DNA of 64,000 nucleotides, taken from contig NZ_CP091740.1 in NCBI RefSeq assembly GCF_022014595.1, positions 1,302,001-1,366,000 of the forward strand. The letters are read 5' to 3'. Below, piece after piece: positions 9,171-17,419 of the stretch (within the stretch, counting starts at the first letter, position 1; the number at the start of each line of letters is the position of its first letter). This stretch comes from Solitalea lacus. Lineage in GTDB: Bacteria > Bacteroidota > Bacteroidia > Sphingobacteriales > Sphingobacteriaceae. Under the pieces are notes generated by a model. That model was given only the letters and a program-made list of their open reading frames with translations, ran no database searches and was not told where the DNA came from. A program made the translations under genes and the position numbers.

Positions 9171-9207
9171 CAAAAGGGAGCCTAAAGTGGCTCCCTTTTG
9201 TTTATAA
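9171..9207 (+). terminator. Terminator of the ABC exporter gene
   Basis: A perfect 12-bp stem CAAAAGGGAGCC / GGCTCCCTTTTG (9171-9182 with 9189-9200) is followed by a T-rich stretch. Confidence 0.8.
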
Positions 9208-9297
9208 ATGTTTTTTTTCATGTGGTTGATTATCAGAAAATTGTTTGTGTTTGTTTGTGGTGATTTTGTAAATTTAAGCTAACCAACTTTACTAAAT

Positions 9298-9882
9298 ATG
9301 AAAAAGTCTGCATTATTAATTGCATTAGCAATACTGTTATCAGTTTGTTATAAAGTGCAAGCACAAGACACTACTGAAAAGGATGCTGCAATGAAAGCCT
9401 GGCAAGCCTACATGACTCCAGGGGAGGTTCATAAGATGCTAGCTAAAGACAATGGTGAATGGACCTATGAAATGACCGCCTGGATGTCTCCCGATGCTCC
9501 TCCTACCAAAAGTACTGGTACATGTGTTAACAAAATGATCTTAGGTGGACGTTATCAGCAATCAACCTACAAAGGAACGTTCATGGGGCAACCATTTGAA
9601 GGTATTGCAACTACAGCGTATGATAATGCCAAAAAAACCTTCTACAGTACCTGGATTGACAATATGGGAACAGGCATTATGTGGTCGGAAGGTCAATGGG
9701 ATGAGGCTTCCAAGACGCTAACTTGCATGGGGTCAGGTTATGATCCTGCTAAAGGCAAAGATTGTAAGTCAAAATCTGTAATGAAATGGCCTGATCCTAA
9801 TACCCAGTTGATGGAGATGTACATGATAACGGATGATGGCAAGGAAGTGAAAACAATGGAACTTAAGGCGAAAAGAAAGTAA
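9298..9882 (+). CDS. Secreted DUF1579 family protein
   Basis: The 194-residue protein has a signal peptide ending in KVQAQ (about residues 1-23), then the DUF1579 fold: LAKDNGEWTYEMTAWMSPDAP, CVNKMILGGRYQQSTYKGTF, PFEGIATTAYDNAKKTFYSTWIDNMGTGIM. DUF1579 proteins are predicted lipocalin-like barrels of unknown function that occur in many bacteria. Here the mature protein should be periplasmic. It is transcribed alone and ends in a long terminator hairpin. Confidence 0.85.
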   Translation: MKKSALLIALAILLSVCYKVQAQDTTEKDAAMKAWQAYMTPGEVHKMLAKDNGEWTYEMTAWMSPDAPPTKSTGTCVNKMILGGRYQQSTYKGTFMGQPFEGIATTAYDNAKKTFYSTWIDNMGTGIMWSEGQWDEASKTLTCMGSGYDPAKGKDCKSKSVMKWPDPNTQLMEMYMITDDGKEVKTMELKAKRK

Positions 9883-9898
9883 GGCTTAAGTGAATATT

Positions 9899-9950
9899 AA
9901 AAAGTGCGTAGATAACCTATTTGTAGAGGTTGTCTGCGCACTTTTTATTT
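9899..9950 (+). terminator. Terminator of the DUF1579 gene
   Basis: A 20-bp stem with two G-U pairs (9899-9918 with 9927-9946) is followed by TTT and starts 17 nt after the stop codon. Confidence 0.8.
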
Positions 9951-10018
9951 ATTAGAGATTATTAGGAATACGGTTAAACTAAAAAAGGAAAATTACCTGT
10001 ACATCTACTCATTCTCAC

Positions 10019-10048
10019 TTGCACATTGGTAAAATAAACTTAGCTTTG
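10019..10048 (+). promoter_or_regulatory. Consensus promoter of sucD
   Basis: TTG (10019-10021), a 19-nt spacer and TAGCTTTG (10041-10048) match the Bacteroidota sigma consensus fully. The implied leader is about 110 nt. Confidence 0.7.
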
Positions 10049-10161
10049 CACCGGACTTTTAATCCTGCCTGTAAAAGTGGTTTGCCATTTGAAATTCTTA
10101 AGAATAGATTTTCCAAGCAGTAAGTAACGAATCAACAAAACACTTCATAAATAAGCTTAAA

Positions 10162-11046
10162 ATGAGCGTACTTGTTAATAAAAACTCAAAAGTTATTGTT
10201 CAGGGGTTCACCGGTAGCGAAGGTACTTTTCATGCTTCGCAAATGATTGAATACGGAACAAACGTAGTGGGTGGCGTAACGCCTGGAAAAGGCGGACAAT
10301 TTCACCTTGAATTGCCTGTATTTAACACTGTGACAGATGCGGTAAAAGAAACCGGTGCCGATGTGTCAATTATTTTTGTTCCACCTGCATTTGCTGCTGA
10401 CGCTATTATGGAAGCTGCTGCTGCTGGTATTAAAGTGATTATTTGTATTACTGAAGGTATTCCAACCAAGGATATGATTCAGGTTAAAGAATATTTAAAA
10501 GACAAAGATTGCCGCTTAATCGGTCCTAATTGCCCAGGCGTTATGACTGCCGGTGAAGCAAAAGTAGGTATCATGCCGGGCTTTATCTTCGCTTCGGGTC
10601 GCGTTGGTATTGTTTCTAAATCAGGAACATTAACCTATGAGGCGGTAGATCAAATTACAAAACAAGGCTTAGGCCAATCAACTGCAATTGGTATTGGTGG
10701 TGACCCAATTATTGGTACTACAACAAAAGAAGCTGTTGAATTATTAATGAACGATCCTGAAACTGACGGTATCATCATGATTGGTGAAATTGGAGGCGGA
10801 ATGGAAGCTGAGGCTGCTCGTTGGATTAAAGAAAATGGAAGTAAACCTGTAGTAGGTTTTATTGCAGGCCAAACAGCGCCTCCGGGCCGCCGTATGGGTC
10901 ATGCCGGAGCTATTGTAGGTGGAGCTGATGATACTGCTGCTGCAAAAATGAAAATTATGCGAGAGTGCGGTATTCGTGTAGTTGAGTCTCCAGCCGAAAT
11001 TGGCGAAGCCATGGCTGATGAACTTAAGAAAGCTGGAAAAATCTAA
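10162..11046 (+). CDS. sucD: Succinate--CoA ligase (ADP/GDP-forming), alpha subunit
   Basis: The 294-residue protein is the catalytic alpha subunit of succinyl-CoA synthetase in the TCA cycle. It has the CoA-binding Rossmann domain ([20 protein letters not shown]), the stretch [19 protein letters not shown], and the phosphohistidine segment [13 protein letters not shown] with the active-site histidine. The beta subunit gene sucC is not adjacent, as is common in Bacteroidota. The gene has a consensus promoter and a perfect terminator and is therefore a single-gene unit. Confidence 0.96.
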   Translation: MSVLVNKNSKVIVQGFTGSEGTFHASQMIEYGTNVVGGVTPGKGGQFHLELPVFNTVTDAVKETGADVSIIFVPPAFAADAIMEAAAAGIKVIICITEGIPTKDMIQVKEYLKDKDCRLIGPNCPGVMTAGEAKVGIMPGFIFASGRVGIVSKSGTLTYEAVDQITKQGLGQSTAIGIGGDPIIGTTTKEAVELLMNDPETDGIIMIGEIGGGMEAEAARWIKENGSKPVVGFIAGQTAPPGRRMGHAGAIVGGADDTAAAKMKIMRECGIRVVESPAEIGEAMADELKKAGKI

Positions 11047-11057
11047 AATCAAATAGG

Positions 11058-11102
11058 AGATATGCGATGTGAGATATGAGACACATCGCATATCTTTTTT
11101 TA
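11058..11102 (+). terminator. sucD terminator
   Basis: A perfect 14-bp stem AGATATGCGATGTG / CACATCGCATATCT (11058-11071 with 11082-11095) is followed by eight T residues. Confidence 0.85.
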
Positions 11103-11204
11103 TTGTATTGGAGAACATTGTTTGTTGATGATTTCTCATACCATTTCCAATATTTTTGGAAGTCAGTCTCTCACCTCAAATCTCCATTCTCAAATCTAAA
11201 CAGT

Positions 11205-11951
11205 ATGAAACTTCTTGACGGAAAAGTAGCGCTAATTACTGGTGCATCTAAAGGTATCGGTAGAAAAATTGCCGAATTGTATGCAAAGAATGGTGCACAA
11301 GTGGCGTTTACTTACTTATCATCAGTTGAAAAAGGACAGGCTTTAGAGCAAGAATTACAACAATTTGGCACTAAAGTAAAGGGCTATCGTTCAGATGCAT
11401 CTGACTATACAGCTGCTGAACAATTGATTAATGATATTGTTGCTGAGTTTGGTAGAATTGATATTGTTGTAAACAACGCCGGCATCACCAAAGATGGCTT
11501 GTTAATGCGTATGACAGAAGAACAATGGGATGAAGTGTTACGTGTTAATTTAAAATCAATCTTTAACTTAACTAAAGCTGCTTCAAAACCAATGATGAAA
11601 CAGCGTTCTGGTGTATTTGTAAACATGAGTTCAATCGTTGGTTTGCAAGGTAACGCTGGTCAGGCTAATTATGCCGCTTCAAAAGCTGGTATTATTGGTT
11701 TTACCAAATCAATTGCTAAAGAGTTAGGGTCACGTAATATCCGCGCAAACGTAGTTTGTCCTGGTTTTATTAAAACAGAGATGACTGATGTATTGCCGGC
11801 TGATCAGGTAGCTAAATGGGCCGAATCTATTCCTTTAAAACGTATGGGCGAAACTGAGGACGTGGCTAATTTAGCGGTGTTCTTGGGCTCTGATATGAGT
11901 GCTTACATCACCGGACAGTCAATCGCTGTTTGTGGTGGTATGGAATCATAG
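11205..11951 (+). CDS. fabG: 3-oxoacyl-ACP reductase
   Basis: The 248-residue short-chain dehydrogenase carries the cofactor motif ITGASKGIGRKIAELYA, NNAG (VVNNAGITKDGLLMRM), the catalytic Ser in NMSSIVGLQGNAGQ and the YxxxK dyad in NYAASKAG. The stretch ITKDGLLMRMTEEQWDEV is typical of true FabG of fatty-acid elongation, so the fatty-acid role is well supported although no fab cluster surrounds it. The start at 11205 is chosen because the sequence upstream holds the sucD terminator and the family begins at this Met (MKLLDGKVALITG). Confidence 0.92.
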   Translation: MKLLDGKVALITGASKGIGRKIAELYAKNGAQVAFTYLSSVEKGQALEQELQQFGTKVKGYRSDASDYTAAEQLINDIVAEFGRIDIVVNNAGITKDGLLMRMTEEQWDEVLRVNLKSIFNLTKAASKPMMKQRSGVFVNMSSIVGLQGNAGQANYAASKAGIIGFTKSIAKELGSRNIRANVVCPGFIKTEMTDVLPADQVAKWAESIPLKRMGETEDVANLAVFLGSDMSAYITGQSIAVCGGMES

Positions 11952-11977
11952 TTTGCTGTAAAATAGTATTTTAAAAT

Positions 11978-12024
11978 AAAAGGGAGGGTCGAAGTTCAAA
12001 TGAATTTCGACCCTCCCTTTTATC
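11978..12024. terminator. Bidirectional terminator between fabG and the NTF2-like gene
   Basis: A 16-bp stem (AAAAGGGAGGGTCGAA, 11978-11993, with 12006-12021) is flanked by A and T runs on both sides and so serves both convergent genes. Confidence 0.8.
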
Positions 12025-12052
12025 CAGGTGTTGCAGATTGCTTTGCATGGTA

Positions 12053-12484
12053 CTATACAAGCTCAATGTTTCCATTGATGTATTTTAAATTATATCTAAA
12101 GCTATTTAATCGCCAGCCTTTAGGTGATTTAATAGCCCCAAGGTTATAACTTCCTATAAATTCGCGAACTTTTCCTTCTTTGGCAGCCTCCTTAAAATGG
12201 GTGGCAATTGCATAGCAATAAATTTCTGCTTGGTCTCCGGTTATAGTTACTAAAAAATTACCAGATTGATGATGAACTGCATCGATACCTTCAAAACCCC
12301 TATTCCAAAGTTCGCATAAGTCCTTGGCTAAAATATCGGTAGCCTTTCCGGCTCCCAAGGTTGACATGTCGAAATGCACAGTTTCGCTGAAGACCTCATC
12401 TAAAAGTTTCTGCCATTCCTTGTAATCAGTATAAATAAACAATTTGTTGCTTAGTTCTATAAGCTGTTCTCTTTCTGTTGTCAT
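12053..12484 (-). CDS. SnoaL/NTF2-like small protein
   Basis: The 143-residue protein has the SnoaL-type NTF2 cone-fold pattern: an N-terminal helix pair (EQLIELSNKLFIYTDYKEWQKLLDEVF), a central WNRGFEGIDAVHHQSGNFLV strand with a conserved His pair, and C-terminal strands ending in WRLNSFRYNLKYINGN. Members include small hydrolases, isomerases and proteins of unknown role. No neighbour points to a substrate, so only the fold is assigned. It lacks a signal peptide and is probably cytosolic. Confidence 0.75.
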   Translation of the reverse strand: MTTEREQLIELSNKLFIYTDYKEWQKLLDEVFSETVHFDMSTLGAGKATDILAKDLCELWNRGFEGIDAVHHQSGNFLVTITGDQAEIYCYAIATHFKEAAKEGKVREFIGSYNLGAIKSPKGWRLNSFRYNLKYINGNIELV

Positions 12485-12522
12485 AGTTAAAAGATATGGT
12501 TTTTGATGTTGTGTTTACTTAA

Positions 12523-12571
12523 AGAAACTTCTTCACTTTCAAAAGTGCTTTCGAATTTTGAAGAAGTTTCT
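12523..12571. repeat. Inverted repeat, probable terminator of the barrel gene
   Basis: AGAAACTTCTTCA (12523-12535) and TGAAGAAGTTTCT (12559-12571) form a perfect 13-bp stem, with a nested alternative pairing TTCAAAA/TTTTGAA. On the minus strand it lies between the Omp85-type gene and the NTF2-like gene and is followed by a short T stretch. Confidence 0.55.
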
Positions 12572-12688
12572 AAGGTAAGGATTAATTTTTAGCTCCGCCT
12601 CGTTTTTTGAGCAGGGTGAAATGGAATCAAAATATTAAAATTAAGTAGGTTGGGAGGGTAAGCTTTCAACCGGCTTAATTTTTTTCAT

Positions 12689-13864
12689 CTACTTAAACCA
12701 CGAATTACCGAAAATGATGTAGTAGGCCCATTGCTCGGGGCCTCTGGCAATGTCTACTCCCATGCGTAAACCAAATTTTCTGGCCATCAAATACCTGAAG
12801 CCAGTACCATAGCTATAAGCCCAGTCTGCTGATCCGAAGTCATTCCAATTGTCAAAAGCTTTTCCTGTTCCACCGTAAGCCATTATGCTCCAGCGTTTCT
12901 TGAAATCCCAACGTAATTCTGCTTCAGTTAAAATATCAGCTTGCCCCTGATAGCGGTTTATTGGGATTCCTCGCATGTCTATATAGGGTAGTAGGTAAAA
13001 TGGAGTGTCGTCAAAAGCTTGTTGACCATCAAGTCGGATCCCTCCGGTCAGGTTAGGTAGTAACGGTTTATAAGCATTTATGAAATAATTAATACGGTAA
13101 TAGTTATAATCGCTGCCAATAACATCATTCGACCAATAGGTATCAATCCGAGCCTTCAACCCTTTGTTAGGTGTGAAAACATTGTCTCTGTTGTCAAATT
13201 CAATTACCGGGCCGAGGGAAGAAACAGTGCTTTTAATGTCTTTAGGCTGAACAAAGTCGGGTAACTGGCCGCCATAACCCACTTTTGTAAATAATAATAA
13301 ATCCTGGAGGCCGATGCGCCATTTAGGGTTTTTCAGTTGTTTTAATCCATAGCCATAAAATAGAAATGTTTTAAAATTGAATTCAAATGCTTGTTCGCCA
13401 ACAATTGCTAAGGTTCTATAAAAATCCATGTTAATGTCAGCATAGCCGGTTGCGAGCCGATATTTAACACGCTGTTTTTTCCAGGTTCCAGCACGAAAAG
13501 CAATTGCACCAAAAGTGTTATTGGCAGTATAAAAAAGTGCAGCTCCGGTAATGTCAGGAGATACAGGATTAATTTTTCTTTTATCTCCGATAGAGTCGAT
13601 ATAGGGTGTCCTGGGCTTTAAAAAAATGGGAACTATCGCAAGTCCGAAGTTGCCCAATGAGGGCTCGGTAATAATATTGGGAACGGGTATAAATCCATGT
13701 GCGTCAATCAACCAATCACTCACATCAAAAGTGTGGTCTAACGAATCTTTTAATGATATTTTCTTTTTCTGGGCAGAAGAATAAAATGGAAGGATAAAAA
13801 AAATGACTGAAATAAGGATTACTATAAAAAGAAAGCTGCTGTATTGCTTTAATCTTTTTTTCAT
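12689..13864 (-). CDS. Outer-membrane beta-barrel protein of the Omp85/surface-antigen superfamily
   Basis: The protein has 391 residues from the preferred ATG at 13864; an upstream in-frame start at 13915 would add 17 residues in front of an otherwise typical signal peptide (SFLFIVILISVIFFILPF, then SSAQ). The C-terminal two-thirds has the alternating pattern of a BamA/TamA-type barrel, with GPVIEFDNRDNVFTPNKGLKA (the surface-antigen motif), RLDGQQAFDDTPFYLLPYID followed by MRG, and a final aromatic strand. No POTRA domains are present, so it resembles the short patatin-less or POTRA-less barrels common in Bacteroidota rather than BamA itself. It is a predicted outer-membrane protein of unknown cargo. 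Confidence 0.85.
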   Translation of the reverse strand: MKKRLKQYSSFLFIVILISVIFFILPFYSSAQKKKISLKDSLDHTFDVSDWLIDAHGFIPVPNIITEPSLGNFGLAIVPIFLKPRTPYIDSIGDKRKINPVSPDITGAALFYTANNTFGAIAFRAGTWKKQRVKYRLATGYADINMDFYRTLAIVGEQAFEFNFKTFLFYGYGLKQLKNPKWRIGLQDLLLFTKVGYGGQLPDFVQPKDIKSTVSSLGPVIEFDNRDNVFTPNKGLKARIDTYWSNDVIGSDYNYYRINYFINAYKPLLPNLTGGIRLDGQQAFDDTPFYLLPYIDMRGIPINRYQGQADILTEAELRWDFKKRWSIMAYGGTGKAFDNWNDFGSADWAYSYGTGFRYLMARKFGLRMGVDIARGPEQWAYYIIFGNSWFK

Positions 13865-14278
13865 AGAGCGTATTAGGAAATATATTTTCCTTAAAGTAAA
13901 ATACTTATTAATCAATAAACTTCAAAGTAGCTATGGAAGGAAATTAAAGTCAGTCTATTAATAACTGACTTTGATTTTTTGCGACATGTTTAACCAGCTG
14001 TTAGCGCTTTATCTTTTTGCTGTTGAGTTTTACTTGTTAATTTCTTTAACCAGTTGCGAACCGGTTCGTTATAAAAGCGTAACGCAAGCCATCCAGAAGT
14101 ATAAAGAAGATAAATAAACTTGTTGCAACCAATTGGATTGACACTGTTGAATAACCGATAAGTAACTTCATTGGTACTTAGGTTTGTAAAATGATGGCTA
14201 TTTTGTAAGTGAGTTTCCAGAATGCAGGTTTTTTTAATATTTTAAAACCCTGTTAGCAAATATGACTCTCGGTAAAAT
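13865..14278. other. Intergenic region with no recognisable gene
   Basis: This 414-nt stretch separates the divergent barrel gene and VWA-type gene. It is AT-rich, has stop codons in all frames, and shows no clear TAnnTTTG box or strong hairpin. It presumably holds both promoters. Confidence 0.5.
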
Positions 14279-16405
14279 TTGAGTGTGATATCGTGCATAC
14301 ATTTATCATTAAAAGAATTTTCAGTGATTATCTTTAGTAGTGTTTCGCCGTTTTGGATTATTCCTTGTTTGTTTCTCGGTTTGGCTTACGCCTGGCTGCT
14401 TTATCATAAATCTAACTCGTTTACGCAGCTTTCACGTAAAGTATTATTTGCAATACGTGCAATCACTGTATCAATAATTGCTTTTTTGCTGCTTGCCCCA
14501 CTCATAAAAACGATCTCGCGTTCTGTAGAAAAGCCACTTATCATTATTGCAAAAGATAACTCATCTTCTGTATTGCTTTTTAAAGATAAAGCAAGTTATA
14601 CAACAGCTCTTCCTTTAGCTTTAAAAGAACTAGTAGAAAAGTTGACTAATGATTATGAGGTTAAAATATTTTCCTTTGGAGATAAGTTAGAAGATGGCCT
14701 AAAAACAGATTTTTCGGCTAAAAGGACAGATTTTAGTCAGTTATTTGATGAACTCAATAGCAGATATACGAATAGGAATGTAGGAGCTGTTATTATTGCC
14801 AGTGACGGTTTGTATAACAGAGGGCAAAATCCAGTTTACCAGAAGTTGAATTTTAATACTACTGTATTTACAATTGCTTTAGGTGATACTACTCCTAAAC
14901 GCGATGTTTTGGTTTCCTCGGTTGAGTATAATAAAATAGCTTACTTGGGAAATAGTTTTCGTATCAATGCAACAGTAGCAGCAATTGGTTATCAGGGGCA
15001 AAAAACGAGACTAAGTGTTACACACGCAGGTAAAGTAAGCTTTGTAAAGGATGTGATTATTAATTCTGCTGATTACAGACAATCTTTTACGATTGATTTG
15101 GAGGCCGATAAAGCAGGTACGCAGCAATATGTAGTAAATGTTCAACCGCTTTCTGGAGAAATTACGACAAAGAATAATGCCCAAAGCATCTTTATTGATG
15201 TTCTTGACTCTCGCCAAAAAATTTTAGTCTTGGCAGATGCTCCACACCCGGATTTGGGAGCCATCAAACAAACACTTGAAAACAACAAAAACTATGAAGT
15301 GGAAATTGAGTTGGCTGAGAAAGGGGCGGGTTTAAAATTAGGTGATTATAGTTTAATTATTTTACACCAATTACCTTCTGCCGATGCCAATAATACTGGT
15401 ATAGTTTCAAAAGTTGTTGCATCGGGCATTCCAGTTTGGTATATAATTGGTAATCAAACCTATATTGATCTGTTTAATAAAACCCAAAATAATGTCGTTA
15501 TAACTAATTTCAGAAACAGTTATAATGAAACGCAGCCAGTCCTTCAAGGTGATTTTTTTCAGTTTACTTTTTCCGAAGCGGCGCAAAAGCAATTTACGGA
15601 TTACCCGCCGTTAAGCTCCCCTTTTGCCAAAATTGAATTGAAAAATCAAACAGGAACTTTACTTACTCAGCAAATTGGCTCTGTAAAAACGGAAGAGCCT
15701 TTGTTAAGCTTTACGGATAATAACGGCGTGAAAAATGGTTATTTGTTTGGTGAAGGTTTGTGGCGTTGGCGATTGGCTAATTTTCAGCAAACTGGAAATC
15801 ATGAAGCATTTAATGAGTTTCTTACAAAAACTGTTCAGTACATTACTGCTCGTGATGATAAACGAAAGTTTAGAGTTACACAACTTAAGAAGGTTTTTGA
15901 TGAGAATGAGTCAATTATTTTTAATGCCGAATTGTATAATAATAGTTATGAGCCGGTAAATGATCCGGAAGTAACCATCATTTTGAAAAATAAAGACGGA
16001 AAGAACTATAATTTCTCATTTAGTAAATCTGAAAAAGCATACTTCCTAAATGCAGGAGTTTTGCCTGTTGGCGAATACAGTTACACTGCTAAAACTAGGT
16101 TAGGGGATAAGGATCATCAATTTACAGGCGTTTTTATCATTAATGCTTTAAATATTGAAGAGTTGCAAACCACAGCTAATCATCAGTTGCTGTATAATTT
16201 AGCTAAGAATAACGGCGGTGAAATGGTAACTGCTAATAATATTGCCCAATTGGCTTCAATTATAACAAAGAAAGAAACCATTAAAACGATTACTTATGAA
16301 GACAAACAGCTTAGCGAGTTAATTAACTTGAAATGGTTATTTGGGCTGATTTTAGCATTGTTGAGCATTGAATGGTTTGTTCGGAAACGAAACGGTGATT
16401 ATTAG
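14279..16405 (+). CDS. VWA-type membrane protein, unknown function
   Basis: Up to 708 residues. Two N-terminal transmembrane helices (about 23-40 and 55-75) precede a Rossmann-like region with a MIDAS-like DxSxS motif (KDNSSSV, Asp at about residue 93) and VIIASDGLYNRGQNPVY, followed by Ig-like and alpha/beta segments (including a glutamine-amidotransferase-like stretch around 310-400) and one C-terminal helix (LKWLFGLILALLSIEWF). This BatA-like arrangement is found in large Bacteroidota membrane proteins whose roles are unknown; most of the protein should face the periplasm. The start is uncertain: a TTG at 14279 gives the full length, and a GTG at 14324 would remove 15 residues. A TRIC-channel gene follows after 73 nt. 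Confidence 0.7.
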   Translation: MSVISCIHLSLKEFSVIIFSSVSPFWIIPCLFLGLAYAWLLYHKSNSFTQLSRKVLFAIRAITVSIIAFLLLAPLIKTISRSVEKPLIIIAKDNSSSVLLFKDKASYTTALPLALKELVEKLTNDYEVKIFSFGDKLEDGLKTDFSAKRTDFSQLFDELNSRYTNRNVGAVIIASDGLYNRGQNPVYQKLNFNTTVFTIALGDTTPKRDVLVSSVEYNKIAYLGNSFRINATVAAIGYQGQKTRLSVTHAGKVSFVKDVIINSADYRQSFTIDLEADKAGTQQYVVNVQPLSGEITTKNNAQSIFIDVLDSRQKILVLADAPHPDLGAIKQTLENNKNYEVEIELAEKGAGLKLGDYSLIILHQLPSADANNTGIVSKVVASGIPVWYIIGNQTYIDLFNKTQNNVVITNFRNSYNETQPVLQGDFFQFTFSEAAQKQFTDYPPLSSPFAKIELKNQTGTLLTQQIGSVKTEEPLLSFTDNNGVKNGYLFGEGLWRWRLANFQQTGNHEAFNEFLTKTVQYITARDDKRKFRVTQLKKVFDENESIIFNAELYNNSYEPVNDPEVTIILKNKDGKNYNFSFSKSEKAYFLNAGVLPVGEYSYTAKTRLGDKDHQFTGVFIINALNIEELQTTANHQLLYNLAKNNGGEMVTANNIAQLASIITKKETIKTITYEDKQLSELINLKWLFGLILALLSIEWFVRKRNGDY

Positions 16406-16478
16406 GAAGTTTCAGAGTCGTAAAATAAGTTGTTAATTTTTTTAATGAATTAATTGTCTATGGAATGACCGTAGGCTT

Positions 16479-17108
16479 ATGAAAGAAAGTATGTCAATTT
16501 TAACCGTTTTTGATATTTTGGGTACCATTGCATTTGCCATTTCAGGAGCGCTGGCCGCAATGAATAAACGGCTTGATATATTTGGGGTTTTGATCTTGGC
16601 TTTTGTAACCGCTGTTGGAGGAGGTACTTTACGTGATGTATTAATTGGATACACTCCGGTAGCCTGGATGCGAAATTATACTACAATTACAGTTATATTG
16701 GGTTCATACCTAGTGGTTTTGTTTGCTAAACCGTATTTGAAGCACCTGAAGAAACCACTATTCTATTTCGACTCATTTGGATTAGGGGCCTTTACAATTA
16801 CAGGTATTGCGCAAGGTATGGCTTTTGGACTTCATCCGGGATTATGCGTGGCTTTAGGCACTATGACAGGTGCTTTTGGAGGGGTAATACGTGATATATT
16901 GATCAATGAAATTCCGCACGTTTTTAGAAAGGAAATATATGCCACAGCGTGTATTATCGGAGGGGTCGTTTTCTTTCTATTGCTCAGTCTTAATGTTGAG
17001 CGTCATTATGCAGAGGTGGCTGCTGCTGTTGCTGTTGTTGTAGTTCGAATAGTTGCAATTCGTTATCATTTATATCTTCCCAAAATATATGATCGGGATC
17101 AAGTATAA
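16479..17108 (+). CDS. TRIC-type cation channel family protein (UPF0126/YicG-like)
   Basis: The 209-residue integral membrane protein has the internal two-fold repeat of bacterial TRIC channels: first unit with ISGALAAMNKRLDIFGVLIL and VGGGTLRDVLIG, second unit with TGIAQGMAFGLHPGLCVALG and TGAFGGVIRDILINEIP. The glycine-rich GGG/GGV kinks and the RD pairs are the pore-lining hallmarks. Seven hydrophobic segments are visible. Prokaryotic homologues form trimeric channels permeable to K+ and Na+; the physiological role in this organism is not known. It may be co-transcribed with the preceding VWA-type gene. Confidence 0.88.
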   Translation: MKESMSILTVFDILGTIAFAISGALAAMNKRLDIFGVLILAFVTAVGGGTLRDVLIGYTPVAWMRNYTTITVILGSYLVVLFAKPYLKHLKKPLFYFDSFGLGAFTITGIAQGMAFGLHPGLCVALGTMTGAFGGVIRDILINEIPHVFRKEIYATACIIGGVVFFLLLSLNVERHYAEVAAAVAVVVVRIVAIRYHLYLPKIYDRDQV

Positions 17109-17419
17109 ATGGAAACTTTAACCAGTGAAAGTCTGTTTTTGATGCTTGCCAGATTAATTGAGTGGCTTTTTTTTAAAAAAAATACTAAATATTTAGTTAA
17201 ATAACTTAGGATAAAAATAAACGACAGTTTTTTCCTGTTTTACCTATAAAAACATTCCGCTACTTTAAAAAACAACTCTTTCTTTTAGTGAAAATTTTGG
17301 CAAAACTTCATGAATTAATTGAAGGTTGGGCTTTGCTCTCAATTGTGTAGAACGCTCACAAGATTAAATTAATAATTATACTTTTGCGGCCTTTTTGCTA
17401 TTTAAAAGTTTGATTATTA
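17109..17419. other. Intergenic region with promoter
   Basis: This 311-nt AT-rich stretch contains no gene. It holds the predicted promoter of the glycosyltransferase fusion at 17379-17386. Confidence 0.5.
17379..17386 (+). promoter_or_regulatory. Promoter -7 box of the glycosyltransferase fusion
   Basis: TACTTTTG followed by C is a full match to TAnnTTTG, 34 nt upstream of the ATG. No TTG lies at the ideal spacing. Confidence 0.5.
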